64,000 nucleotides of DNA from Flavobacterium sp. GT3R68 (GCF_007109225.1 NZ_VJZK01000004.1:62001-126000), one strand, 5' to 3'. Shown: positions 1 to 11,545, numbered from the stretch's first letter. A program made the numbers and translations. Notes: a model not told the origin generated them from the letters alone.

Positions 1-1413
<1,413 letters not shown>

Positions 1414-1429
1414 AACAGAAAAGAGTACA

Positions 1430-3331
1430 ATGAAAGACAAAAAATTAGACCTAAATTCAATTATAGGTTTTGCGTTAATTTTCGGAATTTTGATTTGGAT
1501 GCTATATCGAAACCAACCTTCTCAAAAAGAAATTGATGCTGAAAAAGCAAAGAAAGAACAAGTAGTCCAAACTGAAAAAGCGAAAACTGCACCAGCAAAA
1601 GAATCGGTTATTGCAGCCATTGATACCACTTCCGGAGATTCATTGCAATTGGCAAAATTGAAAGGGTCATTAGGAAACTTTGCATACTCCGCGACATTAC
1701 CTTCGGCTAAAGAAACGTTTACTACTATTGAAAATAAATTGGTAAGTATTAAAGTAGCCAATAAAGGGGGATACATTGTTGAAGCAAAATTGAAAAATTT
1801 TGAAAGATTCAAAAGAGGTTCGGGCCAAATGGTGGAACTGATAAAAGACAACAATTCCCATCTTAATATCCAGCTTCAGACACAGGACAACCGTACGTTA
1901 AATACAAAAGACTTGTTTTTTGAACCGACCGTGACAAAAGTAGGTGAGAACCAAATTCTTACCATGCGCCTGAAAGCGGGTGCAAATGAGTTTTTGGAAT
2001 ACAAATATGTATTGAAGCCAAACGATTACATGCTTGATTTTGATGTTCGTTCGCAAGGTTTGAGCAAAGTATTGAACACTTCAAAACCATTGGATTTAGA
2101 ATGGAGCCTGAAAGCTTACAGAAATGAGAAAAGCATCTCTTATGAAAACCGTTATGCCGATCTTAGATATGAACATGAAGAGGGCAAATATGATAATGTA
2201 GGAGACGGAAACGACAAAAAAGAAACTGTCGAAGAAGTATCTTATATTGCTTTCAAACAGCATTTCTTCGCCTCGATACTTTTGACAAAAACATCCTTTA
2301 AGACTGCCGAATTGTACTCTACGAAGTTGATTGTTGATGAAGAAAAAGATACTGTTTTTACCAAACAATTCAGAGCCAATGTTCCTTTAGCGTTCAATAA
2401 TGGTGAAGTGGATTATAAAATGAATTGGTATTTCGGACCATCAGATTATAAGACTTTAAAAGCATACGATAAAAATCTTGACAAAATCATCCCATTAGGT
2501 TGGGGAATTTTCGGCTGGATCAATAAATTCATATTTATTCCATTATTTGGATTCTTAAGCTCGTACATCGCATACGGAATTGCTATTATCGTCTTTACGA
2601 TACTAATAAAAATAGCAATGTCGCCTATTACGTATAAATCATTTTTGTCGCAGGCTAAAATGAAGGTTCTGCGTCCTGAAATTAATGAATTGGGAGAAAA
2701 GTATAAAAAAGATCCAGGGAAAAAGCAGCAGGAAACAATGAAATTATATACCAAGGCAGGAGTGAATCCGATGGCTGGTTGTATACCCGCCTTGATTCAA
2801 ATTCCTTTTATGTATGCGTCGTTTCAGTTTTTCCCGTCGGCATTTGAATTGCGTCAGAAAAGTTTCCTTTGGGCAGATGATTTATCTTCCTTTGACCAAA
2901 TTGCAAAATTACCTTTCCACATTCCATTATATGGGGACCACGTGAGTTTGTTTCCGATATTGGCAGCGATAGCAATTTTCTTTTATATGAAAATGACTTC
3001 CGGTGACCAACAAATGGCAGCGCCTCAACAGGAAGGAATGCCGGATATGGCGAAAATGATGAAAATCATGATTTATGTATCTCCAATAATGATGTTGATT
3101 TTCTTCAATACTTACGGAGCGGGATTGAGTTTGTATAACTTTATTTCAAATTTAATTACTATCGGTATTATGATTGTAATTAAGAAATATGTTGTGGATG
3201 AAAATAAAATTCACGCCCAGATTCAGGAAAATAAATTGAAAGAGCCGAAGAAACAAGGTAAGTTTCAACGTAAAATGCAGGAAATGATGGAGCAGGCCGA
3301 AGCTCAGAAAGCACTACAAAAGAAAAAATAA
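1430..3331 (+). CDS. yidC: Membrane protein insertase YidC
   Basis: Inserts and folds inner-membrane proteins, alone or with SecYEG. The 633 residues show an N-terminal membrane helix (about 13-27), a large periplasmic beta-rich domain up to about 355, and then the conserved 60 kDa insertase core with several hydrophobic helices. The core includes the TKAGVNPMAGC signature that starts the second conserved block. The tail is Lys/Gln-rich and basic, as is usual for ribosome contact. It begins 16 nt after pyrG and is followed directly by a terminator, which suggests a pyrG-yidC transcription unit. The length is normal for Bacteroidota YidC. Confidence 0.96.
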   Translation: MKDKKLDLNSIIGFALIFGILIWMLYRNQPSQKEIDAEKAKKEQVVQTEKAKTAPAKESVIAAIDTTSGDSLQLAKLKGSLGNFAYSATLPSAKETFTTIENKLVSIKVANKGGYIVEAKLKNFERFKRGSGQMVELIKDNNSHLNIQLQTQDNRTLNTKDLFFEPTVTKVGENQILTMRLKAGANEFLEYKYVLKPNDYMLDFDVRSQGLSKVLNTSKPLDLEWSLKAYRNEKSISYENRYADLRYEHEEGKYDNVGDGNDKKETVEEVSYIAFKQHFFASILLTKTSFKTAELYSTKLIVDEEKDTVFTKQFRANVPLAFNNGEVDYKMNWYFGPSDYKTLKAYDKNLDKIIPLGWGIFGWINKFIFIPLFGFLSSYIAYGIAIIVFTILIKIAMSPITYKSFLSQAKMKVLRPEINELGEKYKKDPGKKQQETMKLYTKAGVNPMAGCIPALIQIPFMYASFQFFPSAFELRQKSFLWADDLSSFDQIAKLPFHIPLYGDHVSLFPILAAIAIFFYMKMTSGDQQMAAPQQEGMPDMAKMMKIMIYVSPIMMLIFFNTYGAGLSLYNFISNLITIGIMIVIKKYVVDENKIHAQIQENKLKEPKKQGKFQRKMQEMMEQAEAQKALQKKK

Positions 3332-3335
3332 AACT

Positions 3336-3362
3336 AAAAGCACTCTTATCGGGTGCTTTTTT
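3336..3362 (+). terminator. Intrinsic terminator after yidC
   Basis: An 8-bp perfect stem (AAAAGCAC with GTGCTTTT), extended by two inner pairs, is followed by a T run. It starts 4 nt after the yidC stop codon. Confidence 0.8.
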
Positions 3363-3433
3363 AATAAACGGCTTATTTTTTGATAAAATAAAAGGGTAGA
3401 TTTAGAGTTATAAAAATTGACATTACAATTTAT

Positions 3434-4153
3434 ATGAAGAACACATTTTTATTATTCATTAGTTTGTTTGGTTTTGCGTCTTTTGCGCAGACTGAATTCA
3501 ATAAACTGGACGAAAATGGCGATAAGCACGGACTTTGGAAAGGCGTTTATGAAGTATCCCAAAGACCGCGTTATGAAGGCACTTTCAATCACGGAAAAGA
3601 AATCGGCGTGTTTAAGTATTATGATGATACAAAAGCGCAATCGGTGTTGGCAACTAGAGAGTTTAATCCTAAAGACAATTCGGCTTACACTATTTTTTTC
3701 AATCAGAACAGTAACAAAGTAAGTGAAGGGAAAGTGGTCAACAAACTCCATGAAGGAGAATGGAAATATTTTCACGAGTCTTCCAAAATAATCATGACAC
3801 TCGAGAATTATAAAAAAGGAAAACTGGAAGGAATTAAAAAAATCTACTTTCCGAATGGAAAAATTGCCGAAGAGACGGGATATAAAAACGGAATCAAAGA
3901 AGGGGTTTATAAAAAGTATACCGAAACTGGCATTGTATTAGAAGATGCGTTGTACAAAAACGGACAATTCCACGGACAAGCAGTCTATAAAGATCCGGAG
4001 GGGAAGGTAGTAGCCAAAGGATTGTATAAAGACGGAAAAAAAGTGGGTGTTTGGGAATTTTATGAAAACGGAAAATTAACAGGCAAGGATAATTTCAACA
4101 AGCCCAGAAAGAAATTTCAAAAAACAACTGTTGTGAAGCCAGAAGAATATTAA
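3434..4153 (+). CDS. Exported MORN-like (YwqK family) repeat protein
   Basis: The 239 residues begin with a signal peptide (hydrophobic residues 4-17 ending in SFAQ). They continue with at least five YwqK/MORN-like repeats of the type YKNG-x-x-x-G-x-x-x-x-Y. The repeats are clearest between residues 125 and 225 and end in a basic tail. Such proteins are common in Bacteroidota and are often labelled YwqK-family antitoxin by homology, but no toxin partner is present here. The gene stands alone between two terminators, so it is probably monocistronic. Biochemical function is unknown; a periplasmic or surface binding role is inference. Confidence 0.75.
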   Translation: MKNTFLLFISLFGFASFAQTEFNKLDENGDKHGLWKGVYEVSQRPRYEGTFNHGKEIGVFKYYDDTKAQSVLATREFNPKDNSAYTIFFNQNSNKVSEGKVVNKLHEGEWKYFHESSKIIMTLENYKKGKLEGIKKIYFPNGKIAEETGYKNGIKEGVYKKYTETGIVLEDALYKNGQFHGQAVYKDPEGKVVAKGLYKDGKKVGVWEFYENGKLTGKDNFNKPRKKFQKTTVVKPEEY

Positions 4154-4170
4154 ATTTAAATAAGATAAAG

Positions 4171-4202
4171 AACACACATCAATCGATGTGTGTTTTTTTT
4201 TC
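4171..4202 (+). terminator. Intrinsic terminator
   Basis: A perfect 10-bp stem (AACACACATC with GATGTGTGTT) with a 4-nt loop and a run of eight or more T. It ends the MORN-like gene and separates it from mnmA. Confidence 0.88.
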
Positions 4203-4292
4203 GGTCAGCAGAATTTGTGGAAATCCAAATTTACAAAAGCATTAACTTTAGAAAACAAAATTAGTGATACCTTTGCAGTCAAATTTAAAGAA

Positions 4293-5480
4293 ATGAAACG
4301 TGTTGTTGTAGGGCTTTCCGGTGGTGTTGATTCCAGTGTTGCTGCTTATTTACTGCAAAAGCAGGGATATGAGGTTATTGGTCTTTTTATGAAAAATTGG
4401 CACGATGATTCCGTGACTATTTCCAATGAATGCCCTTGGCTGGAAGATAGCAACGATGCACTCTTAGTTGCTGAGAAATTAGGGATTCCGTATCAGACGG
4501 TCGATTTGAGCGAACAGTACCAGGAAAAAATTGTGGACTATATGTTCAGCGAATACGAAAAAGGACGGACTCCAAATCCCGATGTATTGTGCAACCGCGA
4601 AATCAAATTTGATGTTTTTATGAAAATCGCCCTCAGCCTTGGCGCAGATTATGTGGCTACAGGACATTATTGCAGAAAAGGCGAAATTGATGTAGATGGT
4701 AAGAAAGTATACCAACTTCTTGCGGGAGCGGACGGTAACAAGGATCAATCCTATTTTCTCTGTCAATTATCGCAGGAGCAATTGGCAAAATCATTATTCC
4801 CAATTGGTGAATTAACCAAACCTGAGGTCCGTGCCATCGCAGCCGAAATGGATTTGGTCACAGCCGAAAAGAAAGATTCCCAGGGATTGTGTTTTATCGG
4901 AAAAGTGCGTTTACCTGAATTTTTGCAACAGAAATTACAGGCAAAGGAAGGTTCCATCATACAGATTGATAAAAATAACCCCATATACAATTCAGAGAAA
5001 CCAGTCTTCAATTCAGAAGTGGAAGCATTGGAATTTGAATCCAAAAGCATTTCCTACTCTCCGGAAATGGGTAAAATGGTCGGAAAACATCAGGGAGCCC
5101 ACTATTTTACCAATGGCCAGCGAAAAGGTTTGGGCGTAGGCGGAACTGTAGAACCGCTATTTATTATCGCTACGGATGTCACCACCAATACTGTATATAC
5201 CGGATTAGGCAGCCAGCATCCCGGCTTGTTTAAAAAGGCATTGTTTGTAGAAAAGTCTGAAGTACATTGGATTCGCGAAGATTTGGCTTTAACCAATGGG
5301 AAAACGATGGACGTTATGGCCAGAATCCGTTACCGCCAACCTTTACAGAAAGCAACATTGCAGCAGTTTGAAAACGGAATGTATATTTCTTTTGAGGAGC
5401 CGCAATCTGCAATCACTGAGGGACAGTTCGTTGCCTGGTATTTTGATGACGAATTAGTTGGTTCCGGGGTAATTTCGTAA
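4293..5480 (+). CDS. mnmA: tRNA-specific 2-thiouridylase MnmA
   Basis: Thiolates U34 of the wobble position in Lys, Glu and Gln tRNAs. The protein has the PP-loop GLSGGVDSS at its N-terminus, the catalytic Cys in NPDVLCNRE and the second catalytic Cys in QGLCFIGK, so the persulfide pair is intact. The start is placed at the ATG giving [12 protein letters not shown] longer frame reaches back to 4188, but that part overlaps the upstream terminator and a TACCTTTG -7-like box at 4268-4275. The 395 residues exceed the roughly 360 of E. coli because of extra residues before the QRKGLGVGG segment. Function is well supported. Confidence 0.95.
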   Translation: MKRVVVGLSGGVDSSVAAYLLQKQGYEVIGLFMKNWHDDSVTISNECPWLEDSNDALLVAEKLGIPYQTVDLSEQYQEKIVDYMFSEYEKGRTPNPDVLCNREIKFDVFMKIALSLGADYVATGHYCRKGEIDVDGKKVYQLLAGADGNKDQSYFLCQLSQEQLAKSLFPIGELTKPEVRAIAAEMDLVTAEKKDSQGLCFIGKVRLPEFLQQKLQAKEGSIIQIDKNNPIYNSEKPVFNSEVEALEFESKSISYSPEMGKMVGKHQGAHYFTNGQRKGLGVGGTVEPLFIIATDVTTNTVYTGLGSQHPGLFKKALFVEKSEVHWIREDLALTNGKTMDVMARIRYRQPLQKATLQQFENGMYISFEEPQSAITEGQFVAWYFDDELVGSGVIS

Positions 5481-5506
5481 TTTAGTAGTTTCTAACACTG
5501 GAATGT

Positions 5507-7123
5507 ATGAGATTCAGAATAGTAATAATCATCTTTTTAATCTCCTATCTCGGGTATTCTCAGGAGGATGCGTGGATATATTTTAATGATAAGCCAAATT
5601 CTCAATTCTATTTTGACAATCCACTTCAAATGCTTTCCCAAAGAGCTTTGGATCGAAGAACCACTCAAAACATTTCATTAGATATAAAAGATGTTCCAAT
5701 CCATCAGCCCTATATTGATCAAATTACGGCTTCTTTTGGAATCACCGTAAAGGCTCAATCAAAATGGATGAACGCCTTGCATATTCGTGGAACTCAGGCG
5801 GATATTGCCGCTTTGGCAGGATTGTTATTTGTTGATCATATTGAATATGCAAACCACTCCTTAAATTTCAGAATTGCTGTCGGTCCGGATATTAATAAAA
5901 ATAGCCAAAAGAAATTCCAAAACATATTAGTCAATTACAACTACGGAACTTCCGCTACACAAATTCAAATGTTAAATGGGCATATTTTGCATCAGCAGGA
6001 TTATACCGGAACCGGCAAAATAATTGCAATTATGGATGCCGGTTTTCCTGGTGTTAATACCGCGGCACCTTTTCAACGATTATTTAGTAATAATTTGATT
6101 TTGGGAGGTTATGACTTTGTGGCAAGGACTAACAATCCGTATGTAGGCTTCCAGCATGGAACTCAGGTTTTGTCTACCATGGGCGGTTTTGTTGACGGAC
6201 AACTAGTTGGAACAGCACCAAATGCTTCCTATTATTTATTCCGTACTGAAGATGCCGCCACAGAGAATCCTATTGAAGAAAGCAACTGGGTCGAAGCCGC
6301 GGAACTCGCCGACAGTCTGGGTGTCGATGTAATCAATACCTCATTGGGCTACTTTGAATACGATAACCCGGCATATAATTATACGTATACCGACATGAAT
6401 GGTGTCACTTCATTTATTTCCAGAGGTGCCAATATTGCGTTTAGCCGCGGAATGATTTGTGTGACTTCTGCAGGGAATTCGGGTGGAACCTCTGACCCCT
6501 TCATTGGGGTGCCCGCGGATGCTTTGACAACACTTACCGTTGGTGCTGTCACGGGAAGTGAAATACGGGGTAGTTTCAGTTCCATAGGACCAACATCCGA
6601 TGGGCGTATTAAACCAGATGTCATGGCAATGGGAGTGGCAGCTACGGTAGCCACAGAAACTGGAGTAATAACCACTAACAGTGGTACGTCATTTTCAGGA
6701 CCTATTTTAGCAGGGGCATTGACATCATTTTGGTCGGCTTTCCCATGGTTTACCAATGCAGAAGTAATTCAGCTTGTCAAACAGTCGGCCGACCGTTTTA
6801 CTATACCCGATAATATGTATGGGTATGGAATTCCCGATTTTCAGCTGGCATTGAATATGGCGTTATTGGAAGTAAACCAAAACAGTGTCACCAACATTAA
6901 GGTCTACCCAAATCCTGTAAAAGAGTCAGTTACAATTTCGGTTCCGGAAAATATCGACACATTCAGTATTCAATTTTATAATAGTATAGGACAAAATGTT
7001 TTTACCCAAAACAGCAATAATAGTATCCAGAATATTTCTTTACAGGCATTACCCAGCGGAATTTATTTCTATAAAATTGATGCTGCCAATACAGTTAAAA
7101 CGGGTAAATTAATAAAACAATAA
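5507..7123 (+). CDS. Secreted S8 subtilisin-like protease with T9SS sorting domain
   Basis: An exported serine endopeptidase of 538 residues. It has a signal peptide (hydrophobic 5-17), a propeptide-like N-terminal region and a peptidase S8 domain. The apparent catalytic triad is Asp in IMDAGFPG (near 177), His in FQHGTQV (near 217) and Ser in GTSFSGP (near 395). The last 80 or so residues (VYPNPVKES to the final KTGKLIKQ) match the type A C-terminal sorting domain used by the type IX secretion system of Bacteroidota, so release to the surface or medium is expected. It lies 26 nt after mnmA with no terminator, and an enzyme gene follows 21 nt later. Substrate is unknown. Confidence 0.92.
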   Translation: MRFRIVIIIFLISYLGYSQEDAWIYFNDKPNSQFYFDNPLQMLSQRALDRRTTQNISLDIKDVPIHQPYIDQITASFGITVKAQSKWMNALHIRGTQADIAALAGLLFVDHIEYANHSLNFRIAVGPDINKNSQKKFQNILVNYNYGTSATQIQMLNGHILHQQDYTGTGKIIAIMDAGFPGVNTAAPFQRLFSNNLILGGYDFVARTNNPYVGFQHGTQVLSTMGGFVDGQLVGTAPNASYYLFRTEDAATENPIEESNWVEAAELADSLGVDVINTSLGYFEYDNPAYNYTYTDMNGVTSFISRGANIAFSRGMICVTSAGNSGGTSDPFIGVPADALTTLTVGAVTGSEIRGSFSSIGPTSDGRIKPDVMAMGVAATVATETGVITTNSGTSFSGPILAGALTSFWSAFPWFTNAEVIQLVKQSADRFTIPDNMYGYGIPDFQLALNMALLEVNQNSVTNIKVYPNPVKESVTISVPENIDTFSIQFYNSIGQNVFTQNSNNSIQNISLQALPSGIYFYKIDAANTVKTGKLIKQ

Positions 7124-7144
7124 AATCTTCGATCTAATAATTTC

Positions 7145-8107
7145 ATGAATAGAATCAAACAACTCTTCAATATTAAATACCCGATTATCCAGGCTGGAAT
7201 GATTTGGAATAGTGGTTACAAATTAGCCAGCGCCGTTAGTAATGCCGGCGGCTTGGGAATAATCGGAGCAGGTTCCATGTATCCTGAAATTTTAAGGGAG
7301 CACATCCAAAAGTGCCAGAAAGCTACCGACAAACCTTTTGCGGTAAATGTGCCTATGCTTTATCCGAATATTGAGGAAATCATTAAAATTATTGTGGAAG
7401 AGGGCGTGAAGATTGTTTTTATGTCTGCCGGAAATCCAAAAACCTGGACTTCGTTCCTGAAAGAAAATGGCATTATTGTTGTTCATGTTGTCAGCAGTTC
7501 GAAATTTGCTATTAAAGCACAAGAAGCTGGAGTGGATGCAGTTGTCGCAGAAGGCTTTGAAGCCGGAGGCCATAACGGAAGGGATGAAACGACTACATTT
7601 ACTTTAATCCAAATGGTAAAGGAGCAGATTTCCATTCCATTGATTGCTGCAGGGGGAATTGCAACGGGCAGAGGAATGCTTGCTGCGATGGTTCTTGGAG
7701 CTGATGGAGTGCAGGTTGGGAGCCGTTTTGCTGCTTCGGTGGAATCATCATCGCACAATAATTTCAAACAAACCATCGTTGATGTCCAGGAAGGCGATAC
7801 GCAGTTAACACTGAAAGAACTGGCACCAGTCCGATTGATTAAAAATAAATTTTATGACGATGTACAGGAGTTATATAAAAAATGTCCCACTACCGAAGAA
7901 CTGAAAAATTTATTAGGTCGGGCCAGAGCTAAAAAAGGAATGTTTGAAGGCGATTTAATCGAAGGTGAACTAGAAATCGGTCAAATTGCAGGGTTGATTC
8001 ACGATATAAAACCCGCCGCTCAAATTGTTAAGGATATGATGGATGAATTTGAAGCAGCTCAAAAAGAAGTAATAAAATCACAATTGGAAATTGCCAACAA
8101 GATTTAA
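7145..8107 (+). CDS. Nitronate monooxygenase / FabK-like flavin oxidoreductase
   Basis: A 320-residue FMN-dependent TIM-barrel protein of the 2-nitropropane dioxygenase/NPD family. Diagnostic segments are IIQAGMIWNSG at the N-terminus, EAGGHNGRDE around residue 140 and the phosphate-binding AAGGIATGRGM followed by GADGVQVGSRF. Family members include nitronate monooxygenases and FabK enoyl-ACP reductases. The sequence alone does not separate these, and the Bacteroidota versions are usually annotated only as nitronate monooxygenase. It sits 21 nt after the protease and 14 nt before a small exported protein, compatible with a short operon ending in the terminator at 8568. Confidence 0.88.
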   Translation: MNRIKQLFNIKYPIIQAGMIWNSGYKLASAVSNAGGLGIIGAGSMYPEILREHIQKCQKATDKPFAVNVPMLYPNIEEIIKIIVEEGVKIVFMSAGNPKTWTSFLKENGIIVVHVVSSSKFAIKAQEAGVDAVVAEGFEAGGHNGRDETTTFTLIQMVKEQISIPLIAAGGIATGRGMLAAMVLGADGVQVGSRFAASVESSSHNNFKQTIVDVQEGDTQLTLKELAPVRLIKNKFYDDVQELYKKCPTTEELKNLLGRARAKKGMFEGDLIEGELEIGQIAGLIHDIKPAAQIVKDMMDEFEAAQKEVIKSQLEIANKI

Positions 8108-8121
8108 TTACGAATAAAATT

Positions 8122-8556
8122 ATGAAAATGACAAAGTTAAAAACGATATTGATTTTATTAGTACTGATGCTGGGACTACAGCAATCCTATAGTCAGGTCT
8201 ATAAATTTCAGACTACCGGATTCAGTGTTTTGGAAAAAGATTCCAAAGGAAAATGGGGAAAATGGTCTGATTTGGCAAATGTCAATCTAATTGTGACACT
8301 GGATACTAATAAAAACAGGATAGTAGTTTACTCTCAGGAAATCCAGCTGTACGAAATTGTGAATTACGAAGACAAGCAGGAAAGTGATAGCGATGAAATT
8401 TACCCATTCACTTGCACGGATGTTGATGGGGAAAAATTTACCATTTCAATCATCACACGTAAAAACCAGAGCAACCGTAAGCAAATGTATATCAATCAAA
8501 AAAATACGATAATCGTTTATAACATTGTCAATTTTATTGAAAAAGAAGATAAATAG
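8122..8556 (+). CDS. Small exported protein of unknown function
   Basis: 144 residues that I do not recognise. It begins MKMTKLKTILILL with a hydrophobic signal segment to about residue 20 and a likely cleavage after SYSQ. The mature part is charged, with alternating beta-like stretches and two short acidic patches, and has no cysteine pair, metal motif or known domain. ATG codons at 8122 and 8128 are both usable; the first is given. It follows the flavin enzyme after 14 nt and precedes a terminator, so it is probably the last gene of that unit. A periplasmic location is inferred. Confidence 0.65.
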   Translation: MKMTKLKTILILLVLMLGLQQSYSQVYKFQTTGFSVLEKDSKGKWGKWSDLANVNLIVTLDTNKNRIVVYSQEIQLYEIVNYEDKQESDSDEIYPFTCTDVDGEKFTISIITRKNQSNRKQMYINQKNTIIVYNIVNFIEKEDK

Positions 8557-8567
8557 AAAGTACATTT

Positions 8568-8592
8568 AAGCCGCTCTTCAGCGGTTTTTTTT
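8568..8592 (+). terminator. Intrinsic terminator
   Basis: AGCCGC pairs with GCGGTT across a TCTTCA loop (one G-T pair), followed by eight T. It closes the 5507-8556 unit. Confidence 0.82.
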
Positions 8593-8622
8593 ATTTCACA
8601 TATTTTATACTACTTGCAGATT

Positions 8623-8650
8623 TTGATTTCAAATCTAATGTGTATTTTTG
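8623..8650 (+). promoter_or_regulatory. Putative Bacteroidota promoter of the phosphatase gene
   Basis: TTG at 8623-8625, a 17-nt spacer and TATTTTTG at 8643-8650. These fit the flavobacterial TTG-N17-23-TAnnTTTG consensus and lie 18 nt before the chosen start at 8668. Confidence 0.5.
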
Positions 8651-8667
8651 CTTTAGATAAAAAACGT

Positions 8668-10281
8668 ATGAAAAAGATAATTTTATTTTTAACTATTATA
8701 TCCTCTACTGTAATGGCCCAGCAGCGCCCAAAATTGGTTGTGGGTATTGTTGTGGATCAGATGAAGATGGACTATTTGTATCGATTTTCAGATGATTTCT
8801 CTGCCAATGGTTTCAAAAGGCTGATGGAGAATGGATATACATTCCAAAACATGCATTATAATTATATGCCTACCTATACCGGTCCGGGACATGCATCAAT
8901 ATATACCGGTACCACTCCAGCCACTCATGGAATTGTAGGTAATGAGTGGTTTAGCCGCACCTTGGGCAAAGATATGTACTGTACTGATGATAATGCGGTA
9001 ACCACTATTGGCGACGGTACTTCTTCGGAAGGGAAAATGTCTCCTAAAAACCTTCAGACAACCACTATTACAGACGAATTGCGTTTGGCGACCAACTTCA
9101 AAGGAAAGGTAATCGGCATGAGTCTTAAAGATCGTGGAGCCATCCTTCCGGCCGGGCATTTTGCCAATTGGGCATTTTGGTATAGTAAATCAGGCGCATT
9201 TATTTCGAGTACTTTTTATGGAGAAAAATTACCGGATTGGGTTACCCAATTCAATCAGGAGAAACATTATATGCCGTATATCACCAAAGGCTGGGATTTA
9301 TTTAAACCGAAAGAAACCTATAATGAAAGCCTTGCCGATGATAATCCGTATGAAGGGAAATTGTATAAAAGTGATGCACCGGTTTTTCCATACGATCTGA
9401 ATAATATGTATGCTAAAAATGATGCGGGAATTTTGCGATCGACGCCGTTCGGGAATGATCTTTTGGCCGAATTTGCAATGAAGGCTATAGAAAATGAATC
9501 TTTAGGTAAAGATGATGTCACCGATTTTCTAACGGTAAGTTTTTCTTCCACTGATTATGTCGGACATCTTTTAGGGCCACGTTCGATGGAAATACAGGAC
9601 GCCTATTTGCGTTTGGATCAGACTATTGCTGATTTTTTGGTTTATTTGGATAAAACGGTAGGCAAGAATAATTACCTCCTTTTCTTAACCGCAGATCATG
9701 CCGGTGCGGAGAACGTGAATTATTTGAAGGATAATAAATACAATGTGAAAAGTATCAATCCTAATGATATCCGATCCGGATTAAAAAAATATTCGAACGA
9801 TACTTTTGGAGCCGATCTGATACTGAACTATTCCGATTTTAACCTGTTCTTTAATAAAGAAGCGATTAAATCCAAAGGATTGGAGCTGGCAAAAGTGAAG
9901 CAAAGTTTCAAGGAATATCTGATGATGCAGGAATATGTAAAACGGGTATATACTGAAGAAGAAATTTTGAGCAATTCGGGTAATGATTATTTCCTTAATT
10001 CTATCTCCAACGGCTATGACGCCACACAAAATGGTGATTTGGTAATTTTGGACAAACCCGGGTATATTGAATATCACGGTACCGGTACTTCTCACGGCAC
10101 ACCTTACAGTTATGATACGCATGTGCCGTTAATTTTTTACGGTTGGAAAATTCCAAAGGGCGAAACCAGCGACAAGAAAGTAATCACGCAAATAGCGCCA
10201 ACAATCTCACAAAAGATAAAAATTCCTTTACCTAACGGAACGAGATCTAATGTTCTTTTGGAAATTTTAAGAAATAATTAA
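8668..10281 (+). CDS. PafA-like alkaline phosphatase superfamily enzyme
   Basis: An exported phosphomonoesterase-type enzyme of the alkaline phosphatase superfamily, 537 residues, close to flavobacterial PafA in length and order. After a signal peptide (MKKIILFLTI, ending VMAQQ) come the metal site VVDQM, the Thr nucleophile region PTYTGPGHAS with the following IYTG, the metal ligands in STDYVGH and TADHAG, and a late His in TSHGTPY. A longer frame starts at 8614, but the promoter lies inside that extension and the signal peptide begins at 8668. PafA enzymes are zinc-dependent and secreted in a phosphate-insensitive way. Exact specificity is not established here. Confidence 0.88.
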   Translation: MKKIILFLTIISSTVMAQQRPKLVVGIVVDQMKMDYLYRFSDDFSANGFKRLMENGYTFQNMHYNYMPTYTGPGHASIYTGTTPATHGIVGNEWFSRTLGKDMYCTDDNAVTTIGDGTSSEGKMSPKNLQTTTITDELRLATNFKGKVIGMSLKDRGAILPAGHFANWAFWYSKSGAFISSTFYGEKLPDWVTQFNQEKHYMPYITKGWDLFKPKETYNESLADDNPYEGKLYKSDAPVFPYDLNNMYAKNDAGILRSTPFGNDLLAEFAMKAIENESLGKDDVTDFLTVSFSSTDYVGHLLGPRSMEIQDAYLRLDQTIADFLVYLDKTVGKNNYLLFLTADHAGAENVNYLKDNKYNVKSINPNDIRSGLKKYSNDTFGADLILNYSDFNLFFNKEAIKSKGLELAKVKQSFKEYLMMQEYVKRVYTEEEILSNSGNDYFLNSISNGYDATQNGDLVILDKPGYIEYHGTGTSHGTPYSYDTHVPLIFYGWKIPKGETSDKKVITQIAPTISQKIKIPLPNGTRSNVLLEILRNN

Positions 10282-10292
10282 ACTTTAACCAC

Positions 10293-10325
10293 AAAAAAAG
10301 CACGATTCTCATCGTGCGTTTTTTT
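10293..10325. terminator. Bidirectional terminator between converging genes
   Basis: A perfect 7-bp GCACGAT/ATCGTGC stem with a TCTC loop, an A run on the left and a T run on the right. It can end both the phosphatase gene and lysA, whose stop codon it touches. Confidence 0.87.
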
Positions 10326-11529
10326 ACATATCTATTTCTATCTGATTCCGAATAATGTCTTCAAAAGTTTCCCTTTTAGTAATCAGGTGCGCTTTGTCAT
10401 TCATCCAAAGTACTTCCGCGGGTTTGCATCTGGAATTATAATTTGAAGCCATTGTAAAACAATACGCTCCGGCATTTTTGAAACACAGAATATCACCTTC
10501 CTTAATTTCGGTAATTCTCCTGTTGCTTGCAAACGTATCGGTTTCGCAGATATAACCAACCACCGTATAAAAACGTTCTTTTCCTTTAGGATGGGAAATA
10601 TTTTCAATCTGATGTTCCGAACCGTACAACATAGGACGAATCAAATGGTTGAAACCCGAATCAATACCTGCAAAAACAGTCGATGTGGTCTGTTTTACGA
10701 CGTTCACTTTTGCCAAAAAGTAACCGGCTTCACTCACTAAAAATTTTCCAGGCTCAAATGTCAGAGTCAATTCACGGCCATATTCCCGTTCAAAAGCATT
10801 GAAGCGTTTGCTTAGTTTTTTACCCAATTCCTCAATGTTGGTTTCAATATCTCCTTTTTTGTATGGAACTTTAAAGCCACTTCCGAAATCGATAAAATCA
10901 AGTGTTTTAAAATTTTTGGCTGCATCAAACAAAATCTCTGATGCATACAAAAAGACCTCTATATCCAGAATATCCGATCCGGTATGCATGTGTATTCCGT
11001 TGATGTCCATGTTCGTATTTTCCACTATGCGTAATACGTGAGGTAATTGGTGTACTGAGATTCCAAATTTACTGTCGATATGTCCGACAGAAATATTCGA
11101 GTTTCCTCCCGCCATAACATGTGGATTTATACGGATGCAAACGGGAATCTGTGGATGTTTGGTTCCAAATTGTTCTAAAATGGAAAGGTTATCAATATTA
11201 ATCTGAACGCCCAATCGGGCCACTTCCTCGATTTCGTCCAAGGAAACGCCGTTTGGAGTATAAATGATTTTATCTGGTGAAAATCCCGCGTGTAATCCCA
11301 ACTGTACTTCCTGTATTGAAACCGTGTCCAATCCCGAATTCATCTGTTTCAGGAGCTTCAGGACCGATAAGTTCGACAATGCCTTTACTGCATAATTGAT
11401 GCGTAATCTTTCCACCTTGGAAAAAGCATTGGTTAAACGTTGGTACTGGGACTGAATTTTTGCGGCGTCGTATACATATACCGGGCTGCCAAATTCTTCT
11501 GCTACTGCAAGTAATTGATGGGATTCCAT
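10324..11529 (-). CDS. lysA: Diaminopimelate decarboxylase
   Basis: Decarboxylates meso-diaminopimelate to lysine, the last step of lysine synthesis. It is a PLP enzyme of the fold III alanine racemase/ornithine decarboxylase type. The 401 residues show the PLP lysine in NYAVKALSN (near 48), the HTGSDI loop, the glycine-rich FEPGKFLVSEAG segment, CETDTFA (equivalent of the CESxD catalytic Cys) and the C-terminal AGAYCF motif. Start at ATG 11529 has a good promoter just upstream. It is monocistronic and converges on the phosphatase gene. Confidence 0.94.
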   Translation of the reverse strand: MESHQLLAVAEEFGSPVYVYDAAKIQSQYQRLTNAFSKVERLRINYAVKALSNLSVLKLLKQMNSGLDTVSIQEVQLGLHAGFSPDKIIYTPNGVSLDEIEEVARLGVQINIDNLSILEQFGTKHPQIPVCIRINPHVMAGGNSNISVGHIDSKFGISVHQLPHVLRIVENTNMDINGIHMHTGSDILDIEVFLYASEILFDAAKNFKTLDFIDFGSGFKVPYKKGDIETNIEELGKKLSKRFNAFEREYGRELTLTFEPGKFLVSEAGYFLAKVNVVKQTTSTVFAGIDSGFNHLIRPMLYGSEHQIENISHPKGKERFYTVVGYICETDTFASNRRITEIKEGDILCFKNAGAYCFTMASNYNSRCKPAEVLWMNDKAHLITKRETFEDIIRNQIEIDM

Positions 11530-11545
11530 GGTCTGAATTTTTATA

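Noticed and set aside
3434..4153. Antitoxin of a toxin-antitoxin pair, as the YwqK label suggests
   Set aside because: No partner toxin next to it; it has a signal peptide and is isolated between terminators.
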